64,000 bases of DNA from Algoriphagus sp. A40 (GTDB lineage: Bacteria; Bacteroidota; Bacteroidia; Cytophagales; Cyclobacteriaceae), in the NCBI RefSeq assembly GCF_002002735.1, contig NZ_MUNY01000072.1:62001-126000 (forward strand), in the 5' to 3' direction. Made by a program: the position numbers and the translations under genes. The notes under the pieces were generated by a model that had not been told where the DNA came from, did no database searches, and saw nothing but the letters and a program-made list of their open reading frames with translations. This document shows, one piece after another, positions 53,091 to 62,367 of this stretch. Position 1 is the stretch's first letter. The number at the start of each line of letters is the position of its first letter.

Positions 53091-55928
53091 TCAATGTGCT
53101 TGCAGCCAATCCGCACCAACTCCAACTTCCACTTCTATCGGCACGGCAAGTTTGATCGCATTGGACATCAGCTCTGGAATGTTCTTTTTCAAAAGCTCAA
53201 CTTCGTCTATATGGGCGTCAAAAACCAATTCATCATGCACTTGCAGGATCATTTTTGATTTGAGGTTTTCTTTTTTCATCCATTCATACACATGTATCAT
53301 GGCCACTTTGATCAGATCGGCTGCCGAACCCTGAAGCGGAGCGTTGATTGCATTTCGCTCGGCAAAACCACGCATGGTCATATTCCGACTGTTGATATCC
53401 CGGAGGTAGCGGCGGCGACCGAGAATGGTCTCCACGTATTCATTTTTTCTGGCCTTTTCGATCGCTCCGTCCATGTATTCTTTCACCGCAGGAAATTCCT
53501 GGAAATAGGCATCAATGATTTCTTTCGCCTCAGTTCTCGGAATGGAAAGCCGCTGCGAAAGTCCGAAAGCCGAAATCCCGTAAATGATCCCAAAATTGGC
53601 CGTTTTGGCTTTTCTCCTCATATCCGTAGTCACTTCCTCCAAAGGAACTTTGAAGATTTTCGCAGCAGTGGTTGCATGGATATCCCGTCCATTTTTGAAC
53701 GCCTCCAGCATCGACTCGTCTCCGGAAAATGCCGCCATCAGCCGAAGTTCTATCTGTGAATAATCCGCAGAAAGCAAAATGTGGTTTTCGTCTCTCGGAA
53801 CAAATGCCTTTCGTATTTCTCGGCCACGGGCGGTCCGGATGGGGATATTCTGCAGGTTGGGATTGATGGAGGAAAGCCTTCCCGTCGCCGCCACAAACTG
53901 ATTGTAAGTTGTGTGAATCCGTCCGGTTTTTGGGTTGATCATGGTAGGCAAAGCATCCACATAAGTCGACTTCAGCTTAACCATCTGACGGAAATCCAAA
54001 ATCGCCTCAGCAATCGGATGTTCGTTTGCCATTTTGCTCAGAATTTCTTCTCCTGTTGCATATTGGCCGGTTTTTGTTTTTTTGGCCTTAGGATCCAGTT
54101 TCAGTTTTTCAAAAAGCACATCTCCCAGTTGTTTTGGTGAAGCCAAATTGAAGCGAACTCCAGCCAACTCGTAAACTTGCTTTTCGATTTCCTTGCTTTC
54201 TTTTTCCAACAAAATAGAAAGCTCAGCAAGGCTTGCAGTATCGATCCGAACCCCTTCAAATTCCATATCAGTCAACACCCGGATCAGGGGATTTTCGACC
54301 TCATCAAAGAGTTTTTCCAAACCGTTGGCCTTAAGCGTCGGATCAAATTTTTCCTTTAGTCTTAAGGTAATATCCGCGTCCTCGGCAGCATAAGCCGTGA
54401 CTTCATCCTCGTCTACATCACGCATATTGCCCTGGTTTTTGCCTTTTTTGCCGATGAGTTCGGTGATGGAAACAGGCTTGTAATGTAGGTACTGCTGGGC
54501 CAGCCAATCCATACTGTGCTTCCCTTCCGGTTCGATGAGGTAATGAGCCAGCATGGTATCATAAAGCGTTCCTTTCACCTCGATTCCATAATTTTTCAGC
54601 ACGAGCATATCGTACTTCACATTTTGGCCGATTTTGAGAATGGCTTCATTTTCAAAAAATGGACGAAGAATCTCCAGGATTTCCTGGGTTTGGTTTTGGT
54701 CTTCATAGACCGGAATGTAATAGGCTTCGCCAGAAACATAGGAAAAAGAAAGTCCCACCAGTTCGGCTTTCATGGCATCCAAGTCAGTCGTTTCTGTATC
54801 AAAACAGACTTCCTTTTGCATTTGTAGGTAAGTGACCAATTCAGCCACTTCTTCTTTTCCTTTGATTTTATGGTAGTTATGTACATTTGCCCAGATCGTA
54901 TCCAAAATTGGAGGTGGACCAACTTCCAGTGTTGATTCAGGTTCACCCTCCTCTCTTTCCAATGAAACCGTTGCCAAGGGTGCAGTAGCAGCGCCAAACA
55001 AATCCATCTGAGCAGGAGCACTTATGGATGCTTTTTTAGAGCTCGGCTCTTTAAAAATCCGTGCCGCAAGCGTTCTAAACTCCAGTTCAGTGAAAATTGA
55101 CTTGAGTTTTTCCTCCTCAAATCCATCATACCGCAACTCCTCCTGGACAAAATCTACCGGAACGTCAATCTTGATTGTGGCCAGTTCCTTGGAGAGAATT
55201 CCCTGTTGGGCAAAATTCTCCACGTTTTCACGTTGCTTGCCTTTGAGTTTATCCACATTTGCTATCAACCCTTCGACAGTTCCGAATTCCTTCAAAAGCT
55301 TAACCGCGGTTTTTTCCCCAATTCCGGGGATTCCGGGGATGTTGTCCACCGCATCGCCCATCAGGCCCAGGATATCTCTGACTTTGTCCACATGGTCAAT
55401 GTCCCATTTTTCGCAGATTTGCTTTGGTCCCATCACATCCACTCCATTGCCCATAAAAGCCGGTTTGTAGAGAAAAATATGGTCATCGACTAACTGTCCG
55501 TAGTCCTTGTCCGGAGTCATCATGTAGACCGTAAACATCTCTTTTTCGGCCTTTTTTGCAAGCGTACCGATCACATCATCCGCCTCAAATCCATCCAGTT
55601 CAAGAATGGGAATTTTGAATGCTTTGACGATTTCTTTGACCCAGGGTATGGCTGTCGTGATGTCTTCAGGCTGATCTTGACGGTTTGCCTTGTAAAGCTC
55701 ATACTGCACATGGCGAAAAGTTGGGGCTTTCGTATCAAAAGCCACCCCAATGTGGGTAGGTTTTTCCTTTTCCAATACTTCCAAGAGTGTGTTGGTAAAG
55801 CCCAACATCACCCCGGTATTCAGGCCCTTTGAATTGATTCTCGGATTTTTGCTAAAAGCAAAATGCGCCCTGTAAATGAGGGCCATGGCATCTAATAAAA
55901 ATAGCTTGCAGGCTTGTTTTTGGGACAT
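53091..55928 (-). CDS. polA: DNA polymerase I
   Basis: A 945-residue family A polymerase with all three activities. The 5'-3' exonuclease domain (1-300) starts LLDAMALIYRAHFAF and contains the DKDYGQL and GDAVDNIPGIPGIG motifs. The 3'-5' proofreading domain has an intact FDTETT near residue 385, unlike the many PolA proteins that lost it. The polymerase domain has motif A (DYSQIELRL) near 720 and motif C (VHDELVFD) near 897. It replaces RNA primers and fills repair gaps. Divergent from the small gene at 56089. Confidence 0.95.
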   Translation of the reverse strand: MSQKQACKLFLLDAMALIYRAHFAFSKNPRINSKGLNTGVMLGFTNTLLEVLEKEKPTHIGVAFDTKAPTFRHVQYELYKANRQDQPEDITTAIPWVKEIVKAFKIPILELDGFEADDVIGTLAKKAEKEMFTVYMMTPDKDYGQLVDDHIFLYKPAFMGNGVDVMGPKQICEKWDIDHVDKVRDILGLMGDAVDNIPGIPGIGEKTAVKLLKEFGTVEGLIANVDKLKGKQRENVENFAQQGILSKELATIKIDVPVDFVQEELRYDGFEEEKLKSIFTELEFRTLAARIFKEPSSKKASISAPAQMDLFGAATAPLATVSLEREEGEPESTLEVGPPPILDTIWANVHNYHKIKGKEEVAELVTYLQMQKEVCFDTETTDLDAMKAELVGLSFSYVSGEAYYIPVYEDQNQTQEILEILRPFFENEAILKIGQNVKYDMLVLKNYGIEVKGTLYDTMLAHYLIEPEGKHSMDWLAQQYLHYKPVSITELIGKKGKNQGNMRDVDEDEVTAYAAEDADITLRLKEKFDPTLKANGLEKLFDEVENPLIRVLTDMEFEGVRIDTASLAELSILLEKESKEIEKQVYELAGVRFNLASPKQLGDVLFEKLKLDPKAKKTKTGQYATGEEILSKMANEHPIAEAILDFRQMVKLKSTYVDALPTMINPKTGRIHTTYNQFVAATGRLSSINPNLQNIPIRTARGREIRKAFVPRDENHILLSADYSQIELRLMAAFSGDESMLEAFKNGRDIHATTAAKIFKVPLEEVTTDMRRKAKTANFGIIYGISAFGLSQRLSIPRTEAKEIIDAYFQEFPAVKEYMDGAIEKARKNEYVETILGRRRYLRDINSRNMTMRGFAERNAINAPLQGSAADLIKVAMIHVYEWMKKENLKSKMILQVHDELVFDAHIDEVELLKKNIPELMSNAIKLAVPIEVEVGVGADWLQAH

Positions 55929-56088
55929 TTGTGGATAAATGTTAAGTATTTGTTCTGGCCAGGTTGAGGCTTCTAAGTTACAATTTTTCCGGCACCAGAG
56001 GCTTTGGTTTCGTTTTTCGGTCAGAGACTGGCAAGGTTTGGAACCAATTTTGGATTCATTGGATCCAGTACCAAAAAATCTACTCTAT

Positions 56089-56388
56089 ATGAAAAAGGCA
56101 CTAATCATCCTGATATTATTTCTCAGCGTGCAGTTCGCTGGGGCGACTCCTATAAAAAATCCAAAAAAGGAGCTTACTGAAGCTCAGCAAGTCCGGTTGA
56201 CTGAAATGGAAAATAGGTTGGAAGAAATCAAAGCAATGGATTTCAAATCCATGAGTAAAGCTGAAATCAAAGCCGTTAAGTCAGAAATGAAGGCAATGAA
56301 GGAAGAAGCCAAAGCCACCGGAAACGGTGTTTATCTTTCAATTGGGGCGATCATCATTATCATCCTGCTGTTGATTTTGATTTTTTGA
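56089..56388 (+). CDS. Small exported protein with C-terminal membrane segment
   Basis: The start at 56089 gives a clean signal peptide (MKKALIILILFLSVQFAGA); an upstream in-frame start would add 50 residues of non-signal sequence. The 99-residue protein then has a charged helical middle (about 27-75, rich in Lys, Glu, Met: MKAMKEEAK) and a C-terminal hydrophobic run (GAIIIIILLLILI). It should be tethered in the membrane with a helical periplasmic part. Small proteins of this type are common in Bacteroidetes, function unknown. A terminator follows directly. Confidence 0.7.
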   Translation: MKKALIILILFLSVQFAGATPIKNPKKELTEAQQVRLTEMENRLEEIKAMDFKSMSKAEIKAVKSEMKAMKEEAKATGNGVYLSIGAIIIIILLLILIF

Positions 56389-56392
56389 TATA

Positions 56393-56430
56393 CAGGCTGT
56401 TTCTGAAAAGGAACAGCCTGATTTTCTCTT
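56393..56430 (+). terminator. Intrinsic terminator of the small protein gene at 56089
   Basis: CAGGCTGTT (56393-56401) pairs with AACAGCCTG (56412-56420); the stem can extend to 11 bp with one G-T pair. ATTTTCTCTT follows. Confidence 0.75.
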
Positions 56431-56561
56431 CCAAAATCTTCCCCTTGCCCTTGATTTTCCTTTGAATATAGACTGATTTGGTCGAAGTTCATTCGGTACT
56501 TTTTCTGGAAAACCCTTTATTTTTCCTAGATCAGGCCACTTTTCCCTTTTGTGTCCTGATT

Positions 56562-56999
56562 TTATTTTTCGGACTCATTTAGATAATTTTTTACCTGAAG
56601 TGCTCTCAGGAAAATCAAAATCAGAGGAATCAGCCAAACAATTTCATTGAAAACCAAATGAAAAACACTTCGCTTGTTCCAGCTCAAATCAGGTGCAAAT
56701 CCGAAAGTAAACCAGATTGCTGAAATGATTTTGCCGGTAATCCCTGCCAAGATCAACCAAACCCAGCTTACCGGATAAAAGGCTGCAAAGAAAATCACCA
56801 GGCCAACCAAAATTCCGAAAGACCCAAAATAATTGGTTGGCAGCTCGGCCAATTCCGCATTTCCCATAGCCATCCATTTCAATAATTCGGGACCAAACCA
56901 TTTGTACAATGCTGACCAGGCGATCGTATACATGCCTGCCAGGAGCAACAATCCCCTGAAATGCATAGGGAATGTGGGAAACAAAGGTTTTTGATCCAT
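56562..56999 (-). CDS. Four-helix membrane protein of unknown function
   Basis: A 145-residue protein with four predicted membrane helices (about 14-32, 58-76, 79-97 and 115-133) and short loops. The conserved-looking elements are YKWFGPELLKWM between helices 1 and 2 and FNEIVWLIPLILIFLRAL at the end. No catalytic or transport motif is recognised. Similar small membrane proteins occur in Bacteroidetes. It is divergent from the amidase gene. Confidence 0.7.
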   Translation of the reverse strand: MDQKPLFPTFPMHFRGLLLLAGMYTIAWSALYKWFGPELLKWMAMGNAELAELPTNYFGSFGILVGLVIFFAAFYPVSWVWLILAGITGKIISAIWFTFGFAPDLSWNKRSVFHLVFNEIVWLIPLILIFLRALQVKNYLNESEK

Positions 57000-57024
57000 A
57001 GATAAGTTGATTTATTTGGGCGAA

Positions 57025-57052
57025 TTGAACACCTTCAGGTGCTTTATGTTTG
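57025..57052 (+). promoter_or_regulatory. Candidate promoter of the amidase gene
   Basis: TTG at 57025-57027, a 17-base spacer and TATGTTTG at 57045-57052, a full match to TAnnTTTG. The ATG at 57074 lies 21 bases further. This supports 57074, not an upstream TTG, as the start. Confidence 0.5.
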
Positions 57053-57073
57053 GTATTTATACAAAACTATCCA

Positions 57074-58753
57074 ATGCAACGAAAAAACCACCTGAGCTCC
57101 CGCGCTTTTATGATTTTAGGAGCTACCGCCTTCCTGGCTCTTGGATTTACACTTGGGCGAAATGCCGGAGAAATCACGCCAGCCACCATAGATTCTGCTG
57201 CTGATCTGATCGGATTGACTTTTTCTCCACAGGAAAAAGACAGCATGATCAACACGCTCACCACACAGCGAAGCAATTTTGAAATTCTCCGACAGACCAA
57301 ACTGGCAAATTCTGTTGCACCAGCTTTGGTATTCAACCCATTGCCTCAGGGATTTTATCCCAATCAGGATCAAAAACCTATTGATTGGGGATTGCCTGAC
57401 AGGGTAGCATTACCGGAAAAGGAAAATGACATTGCCTATTTATCGGTAAGTCAACTTGCTGTTTTGATCAAAAACAAACAAATCAGCTCGGAACGTCTGA
57501 CCAAAATCTACCTGGATCGGATCAAAACCTACTCGGATACGCTTCAGTGCCTGATTTCTTTGCTGGAGGAGCCGGCAATGGCAAAGGCCCGGGAAATGGA
57601 TCAGGAATTGGCAGCCGGAAAATATCGTGGCGTGCTCCACGGAATTCCTTTTGGGATCAAAGATTTGCTGGCAGTAAAAGGAACCAAAACCACCTGGGGA
57701 GCAAATCCATACAAGGATCAAGTCATCGACGAAACAGCAGCTGTAGTCCAAAAGCTAGAAGATGCCGGAGGGGTATTGGTTGGAAAATTTACCTTGGGCG
57801 CTTTGGCTATGGGAGATGTTTGGTACGGCGGGGTGACCAAAAACCCCTGGAATCTCAAGCAGGGATCAAGTGGGTCCTCGGCAGGTTCTGCCTCGGCGGT
57901 TAGTGCGGGATTGGTGCCTTTTGCCATCGGGACAGAAACTTTAGGGTCAATTGTTTCTCCTTCCACACGAAACGGAGTCACAGGCCTCCGTCCGACGTAT
58001 GGTCGAGTGAGCAAACACGGAGCGATGGCCCTCAGCTGGTCCATGGATAAAATCGGCCCGATATCACGTTCTGCTTTGGACAATGCAATCGTGCTTTCCA
58101 TCATTAATGGATTGGATGAAAGAGATGCCTCCACCATTCCCGCTGCTTTCAATTATTCAGCAAAAAATGAAGTCAAAAAGCTCAAAGTGGGCTATTTCAA
58201 GCCTTTTTTTGAAGGTGATCGTGCCAACATAAAAAATGATCAGGCTGTACTTGAGGTTCTCAAAAACCAGGGTATTGAGCTCCATCCACTCGAACTTAAG
58301 GTAAGCATGAATCCCGCGCCAATTGTAAACATGCTTTTGGTGGAAGGAGCAGCGGCTTTTGATGAACTGACCAGACTCAATCTGGATGATCAACTCGTCG
58401 CCCAACACCGCAATGCCTGGCCCAATATTTTCCGCGCAGCGAGATTTATCCCGGCAGTGGAATATGTTCAGATGAGCCGACAGAGAAGTCTTTTGATCAA
58501 AGAAATGCACGAACTGATAAAAGGCTATGATGTGATCGTGACCCCTTCTTTCGCAGGCCAGCAACTTCAGATTACCAACTTAACCGGGCATCCAGCTTTG
58601 TGTATGCCAAATGGATTTGCCGAAAATGGAAGTCCAACTTCCATCACTTTGCTCGCAAATCTTTTCGAGGAGGAAAAACTCATCATGCTGGGCAGATTGA
58701 TCCAGGAAAACACCGATTGGCAGGCCAAACGGCCTCCGATGTTTGACAAGTAG
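57074..58753 (+). CDS. Amidase signature family protein, exported or membrane-anchored
   Basis: The ATG at 57074 is chosen over an in-frame TTG at 57050, which would lie inside the predicted promoter. The 559-residue protein has an N-terminal hydrophobic segment (AFMILGATAFLALGFTLG) acting as signal or anchor. The amidase signature domain follows, with the Ser-cisSer-Lys triad: Lys in GIKDLLAVKG, Ser in GSSGSSAGSA and Ser in GTETLGSIVSP. The family cleaves amide bonds of small molecules or peptides. The presence of the export signal separates it from GatA, which is cytoplasmic. Substrate unknown. Confidence 0.87.
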   Translation: MQRKNHLSSRAFMILGATAFLALGFTLGRNAGEITPATIDSAADLIGLTFSPQEKDSMINTLTTQRSNFEILRQTKLANSVAPALVFNPLPQGFYPNQDQKPIDWGLPDRVALPEKENDIAYLSVSQLAVLIKNKQISSERLTKIYLDRIKTYSDTLQCLISLLEEPAMAKAREMDQELAAGKYRGVLHGIPFGIKDLLAVKGTKTTWGANPYKDQVIDETAAVVQKLEDAGGVLVGKFTLGALAMGDVWYGGVTKNPWNLKQGSSGSSAGSASAVSAGLVPFAIGTETLGSIVSPSTRNGVTGLRPTYGRVSKHGAMALSWSMDKIGPISRSALDNAIVLSIINGLDERDASTIPAAFNYSAKNEVKKLKVGYFKPFFEGDRANIKNDQAVLEVLKNQGIELHPLELKVSMNPAPIVNMLLVEGAAAFDELTRLNLDDQLVAQHRNAWPNIFRAARFIPAVEYVQMSRQRSLLIKEMHELIKGYDVIVTPSFAGQQLQITNLTGHPALCMPNGFAENGSPTSITLLANLFEEEKLIMLGRLIQENTDWQAKRPPMFDK

Positions 58754-58793
58754 AGTTGAAAGACTCCCGTTTTTAGCCAAAAAATCCAAAAGA

Positions 58794-58835
58794 AAATGGC
58801 CCGGGAAATCCAATTCCGGGCCATTTCACTTTTTG
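58794..58835. terminator. Bidirectional terminator between amidase and lipoprotein genes
   Basis: AAATGGCCCGG (58794-58804) pairs perfectly with CCGGGCCATTT (58816-58826). CACTTTTTGTTT follows on the plus strand, and T-rich sequence on the minus strand. It serves the convergent amidase and lipoprotein genes. Confidence 0.85.
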
Positions 58836-58850
58836 TTTCTGCTTTCTTTT

Positions 58851-59414
58851 CTAACGCCAAATCACAACTCCCGAGATTTTGATCGTTGTCGGATCCAAAA
58901 ACCAAACTTTTTGGGTGGTTTCGACAGAATAATGCTCCAGTTTATTTGTTGTCTGGTTCATGTGAAATTCACCGGCAGTAGAAGTCGAGAAAAAAAGGTT
59001 TTCATCCGACATCTTAAAACTGATGGATGATGGATACTCCTTGATGTACTTGATTCTTATCTCCTTCACTTTTCCTTTGGTCTCAGGCATTAGGCGATGG
59101 ATCAAATATTCTCCTTCCGTTTCAGTGGAATAAGAAAGTGCAAGCGCAGAAGAATTGATTTCTGCGCTGTAAAACGCCTGAAATTCTTCTTTCCACTCTT
59201 TTAGGGAATACTTCTTTTCCACCAAATTCTCCTCTCCGTTGATCTGGGAGATTTTGGCCACCTCAGCACCATCCAATTTGGCAAGCTCCAAATCCAAGAA
59301 TCCACTCAGATTGAAGTAGGGAAGTTCCTCCATCTTTTTCCCACCTTCACCGGATATGCATGAAAAAGCTGCCCATAGGAGCAGCCCGAGTATTAAATTG
59401 GTTTTGAATTTCAT
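58851..59414 (-). CDS. Putative lipoprotein of unknown function
   Basis: A 187-residue protein with a lipobox AFSC (C19) after a short hydrophobic signal. The mature part has predicted beta strands (EYLIHRLMP, EIRIKYIKEY, ISFKMSDENLFF, FHMNQTTNKLEHY) but no family I can name. The start overlaps the gpmI stop in ATGA, so it is translated together with the glycolytic enzyme, although no functional link is obvious. It is followed by a strong terminator. Confidence 0.65.
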   Translation of the reverse strand: MKFKTNLILGLLLWAAFSCISGEGGKKMEELPYFNLSGFLDLELAKLDGAEVAKISQINGEENLVEKKYSLKEWKEEFQAFYSAEINSSALALSYSTETEGEYLIHRLMPETKGKVKEIRIKYIKEYPSSISFKMSDENLFFSTSTAGEFHMNQTTNKLEHYSVETTQKVWFLDPTTIKISGVVIWR

Positions 59415-60937
59415 TTCTTCAACAGGATTTCTCCGGTCATTTCCGCTGGGATCTGAACCCCCATCAATTTCAGGATAGTCGGTGCCAAGTCTCCCAATTT
59501 TCCGTCTTTGACCGATAGTTGTTCTTTGCCATCAACCATAATAATCGGAACCAGGTTCGTGGTGTGGGCGGTGTTTGGAGTACCGTCTTCGTTGATCATC
59601 ATATCAGAGTTGCCATGGTCCGCTATCACGATGGTAGTGTAATCATTGGCCAATGCGGCAGAAATTACATTTTGAGCACACTCATCGACTGCCTCACAAG
59701 CTTTGACTGCAGCATCAAAATCTCCGGTATGTCCGACCATATCCGCGTTGGCAAAGTTAAGGCAAATAAAGTCTGCACTCTTCTTTTTCAGCTCTGTATT
59801 GATTTTTGAAGCAATCTCATAAGCACTCATTTCAGGCTTGAGATCGTAGGTGGCCACTTTTGGAGAGGGGCAAAGGATTCTGCTTTCCCCGATAAACTCC
59901 GTTTCTCTTCCTCCGGAAAAGAAGAACGTCACATGGGGATATTTCTCGGTTTCAGCGATTCGGATCTGTTTTTTCCCGGCTTTTTCTAAAACTTCTCCGA
60001 TTGTATTATTCAAGTTGTCCTTGTCAAAAAGCACCTGTACACCCTGGAAAGTATCATCGTAATTAGTAAAAGTGATGTAATCCAGGTTGAGTTTTTTCAT
60101 GTTGTAATCTTCAAAGTCCCGTTGAGTCAAAACCTGGGTGATTTCACGGCCACGGTCTGTTCTGAAGTTGAAACAAATCACCAAATCGCCTTCTTCAATA
60201 GTAGCAAGTGGCTTGTTGTTTGCCCCGACATGGATGATAGGCCGGATAAACTCATCCGTCACATTGTTGTCGTAGGATTTTCGGATTGCGGCAAGGATGT
60301 CCTTGGACTTTTCCCCTTCGCCTTTGACCATTGCATCGAAGGCGAGCTTCACTCTTTCCCAACGGTTGTCGCGGTCCATGGAATAGTATCTGCCCACCAC
60401 TGAGGCGATTTGTCCTGCAGAGTTTTTCAGGTGTTCCTGAAGATCCGCTAAGTATTTGATCCCTCCTTTAGGATCAGTATCACGACCATCTGTGAAAGCA
60501 TGAATGAAAACCTGCTCCATGCCGTGATAGTTGGCGGCATCACAGAGTCCTTTCAAATGTTTGATATGTGCATGAACTCCTCCGTCAGAAACCAGCCCGA
60601 TGAAGTGCGCTTTTTTGCCAGCTGCTTTGGTTTTTGCGAAAGCAGCTGCCAACACAGGATGTGAATTGAGTTCGCCGTTGGCCACGGCTAAGTTGATTTT
60701 GACCAAGTCCTGAAAAACAATCCTACCGGCCCCGATATTCATGTGTCCTACCTCAGAGTTGCCCATTTGGCCCTCGGGAAGACCCACGGCCAGTCCTGAA
60801 GCCTCCAATTTGGCATGCGGATACTTGGAATAAAGACTGTCTACAAAAGGCGTTTTGGCTTTGTCAATTGCAGAAACCGCCGGATTGGTGGCGATGCCCC
60901 AACCGTCCAAAATCATCAATAAAACTTTTTTGTCCAT
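59411..60937 (-). CDS. gpmI: 2,3-bisphosphoglycerate-independent phosphoglycerate mutase
   Basis: A 508-residue alkaline-phosphatase superfamily enzyme with LMILDGWG (D11) at the N-terminus, the phosphorylated S61 in GNSEVGHMNIG, and the C-terminal metal motifs NADMVGHTGD and IADHGNSDM. It interconverts 3- and 2-phosphoglycerate in glycolysis with two Mn ions. The start is fixed by a TATATTTG element four bases upstream. The stop overlaps the lipoprotein gene. Length is normal for the family. Confidence 0.95.
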   Translation of the reverse strand: MDKKVLLMILDGWGIATNPAVSAIDKAKTPFVDSLYSKYPHAKLEASGLAVGLPEGQMGNSEVGHMNIGAGRIVFQDLVKINLAVANGELNSHPVLAAAFAKTKAAGKKAHFIGLVSDGGVHAHIKHLKGLCDAANYHGMEQVFIHAFTDGRDTDPKGGIKYLADLQEHLKNSAGQIASVVGRYYSMDRDNRWERVKLAFDAMVKGEGEKSKDILAAIRKSYDNNVTDEFIRPIIHVGANNKPLATIEEGDLVICFNFRTDRGREITQVLTQRDFEDYNMKKLNLDYITFTNYDDTFQGVQVLFDKDNLNNTIGEVLEKAGKKQIRIAETEKYPHVTFFFSGGRETEFIGESRILCPSPKVATYDLKPEMSAYEIASKINTELKKKSADFICLNFANADMVGHTGDFDAAVKACEAVDECAQNVISAALANDYTTIVIADHGNSDMMINEDGTPNTAHTTNLVPIIMVDGKEQLSVKDGKLGDLAPTILKLMGVQIPAEMTGEILLKK

Positions 60938-60941
60938 GCGG

Positions 60942-60949
60942 CAAATATA
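60942..60949 (-). promoter_or_regulatory. -7 element directly before gpmI
   Basis: TATATTTG on the minus strand, full match to TAnnTTTG, ends four bases before the ATG. Transcription would begin at or next to the start codon, giving a leaderless or near-leaderless mRNA. The -33 element is not clear. Confidence 0.5.
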
Positions 60950-61071
60950 TTACTTTTCAATCCAATCTTTCCCCAGAATTCTTTTCCCGGGGGACTTGTA
61001 CACTTCATTTTTCTAAACAGGAAAATGAAGCTTGTCCTACTTTTTGGCTTAGAATTTGCCAACCAAGGCTG

Positions 61072-61467
61072 ATGCTAGTGCTTAGGCTTATATTTTCAAT
61101 TTTCCTTTGGATTTCTTTCCCGGATTTGGGGGGAAAATCGGAGAATAGCATCGACCCTATCGTCTCCGCCATCGGTAGTGGTTCGAGCAGTGAGTTGGCA
61201 CGTTTTTTTGACTCCAGCATCTCGATGAATGTGAACGGACAACAAGGGGAATATTCGAAAAGCCAGGCGGAAATTGTGTTAAAGGACTTTTTCAAGAAAA
61301 ACCCCTCACAAGGATTTTCAATTGTATTTCAAAACGAAAATCCCGGCAGTCTTAGTACCTATATCGGGGAATATTCGAGCACCCAGAACAAATTCAAGGT
61401 CTTTATCAAGGTCTCCCAAAACAGCAACAGTTTTCGGATCTACAGCCTTGATTTTGTAAAAAGCTGA
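61072..61467 (+). CDS. DUF4783 family exported protein
   Basis: The start at 61072 is chosen because a signal peptide begins there (MLVLRLIFSIFLWISF); the longer upstream frame overlaps gpmI and lacks coding character. The 131-residue protein has the DUF4783 pattern: IVSAIGSGSSSELARFFDSSISMNV, a helix with KSQAEIVLKDFFKKNP, and GEYSSTQNKFKVFIKV. The fold is probably NTF2-like. Function unknown; in Bacteroidetes it often lies next to nadC, as here (42 bases before). Confidence 0.8.
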   Translation: MLVLRLIFSIFLWISFPDLGGKSENSIDPIVSAIGSGSSSELARFFDSSISMNVNGQQGEYSKSQAEIVLKDFFKKNPSQGFSIVFQNENPGSLSTYIGEYSSTQNKFKVFIKVSQNSNSFRIYSLDFVKS

Positions 61468-61497
61468 TTTCACCAGCCTTAAGCCCGCAGTTTTGGC

Positions 61498-61505
61498 TAT
61501 TTTTG
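61498..61505 (+). promoter_or_regulatory. -7 element directly before nadC
   Basis: TATTTTTG, a full match to TAnnTTTG, four bases before the ATG at 61510. The spacing is the same as at gpmI. A leaderless start is implied if it is used. Confidence 0.45.
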
Positions 61506-61509
61506 CGGC

Positions 61510-62367
61510 ATGAAGCCAGCCTACCTCACTCCCGAAGCACTACAGAACTTCATCCAATCTGCCCTTTTTGAAGATATTGGACCAGGAGATTACTCTTCTT
61601 TGGCTTCTATTCCTGCGGAAAAAACCGGAAAAGCCCAGTTGCTGATTAAAGATGATGGAATCCTGGCGGGAGTGGAATTGGCCGGTGAAATTTTTAAGAC
61701 CGTCGACCCAAAACTACATGTCGAATTCCTGAAACAGGACGGGGATGAAGTCAAATTCGGAGATGTGGGTTTGATCGTGTCCGGACCATCAGCGTCGATT
61801 CTTTCCGCTGAAAGACTCGTGCTCAACTGCATGCAGCGAATGAGTGGAATCGCGACTAAAACCCATCGATTAACCCAACTGATTTTGCACACCAAAGCCA
61901 GACTGATGGATACCCGCAAGACTACTCCCAACTTCCGTCTGTTGGAAAAATGGGCCGTACACATCGGCGGAGGGGTCAATCACCGCTTTGCGCTTTACGA
62001 CATGGTGATGCTGAAAGACAACCATGTTGATTTTGCGGGTGGGATCCGACCTGCTATTGAGCGTACCCGAAATTACCTGTCCCAGCATGGTCTGAATCTG
62101 AAAATTGAGGTGGAAACCCGCAACCTCCAAGAAGTACAGGAAGTCCTGGAAGTCGGAGGGATTGATTATATCATGCTCGACAATATGGATTATGCCACGA
62201 TGAAAGAGGCCGTGCGGATGATTGGAGGGAAATATTCAACAGAAGCTTCCGGAGGAATTACCGAGGATACCCTTGCCCAAGTTGCAGAATGCGGGGTGGA
62301 TTACATTTCGATGGGGGCTCTGACCCATTCTGTAAAAAGCCTGGATATCAGTTTAAAGGCTTTTTAA
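61510..62367 (+). CDS. nadC: Nicotinate-nucleotide diphosphorylase (carboxylating)
   Basis: A 285-residue type II phosphoribosyltransferase. Key signatures are DTRKTTPNFRLLEKWAVHIGG from D134 (substrate-binding Arg and Lys), VNHRFALYDMVMLKDNH, and the C-terminal EASGGI. It turns quinolinate and PRPP into nicotinate mononucleotide in de novo NAD synthesis. nadA and nadB are not in the window. Its 3' end overlaps the convergent queG gene by 20 bases. Confidence 0.95.
   Translation: MKPAYLTPEALQNFIQSALFEDIGPGDYSSLASIPAEKTGKAQLLIKDDGILAGVELAGEIFKTVDPKLHVEFLKQDGDEVKFGDVGLIVSGPSASILSAERLVLNCMQRMSGIATKTHRLTQLILHTKARLMDTRKTTPNFRLLEKWAVHIGGGVNHRFALYDMVMLKDNHVDFAGGIRPAIERTRNYLSQHGLNLKIEVETRNLQEVQEVLEVGGIDYIMLDNMDYATMKEAVRMIGGKYSTEASGGITEDTLAQVAECGVDYISMGALTHSVKSLDISLKAF

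Noticed and set aside
55939..56088. Extended N-terminus for the small exported protein at 56089
   Set aside because: It would put about 50 polar residues before the signal peptide.
60868..61071. Extended N-terminus for the DUF4783 protein
   Set aside because: It overlaps the gpmI start on the other strand and a signal peptide begins at 61072.
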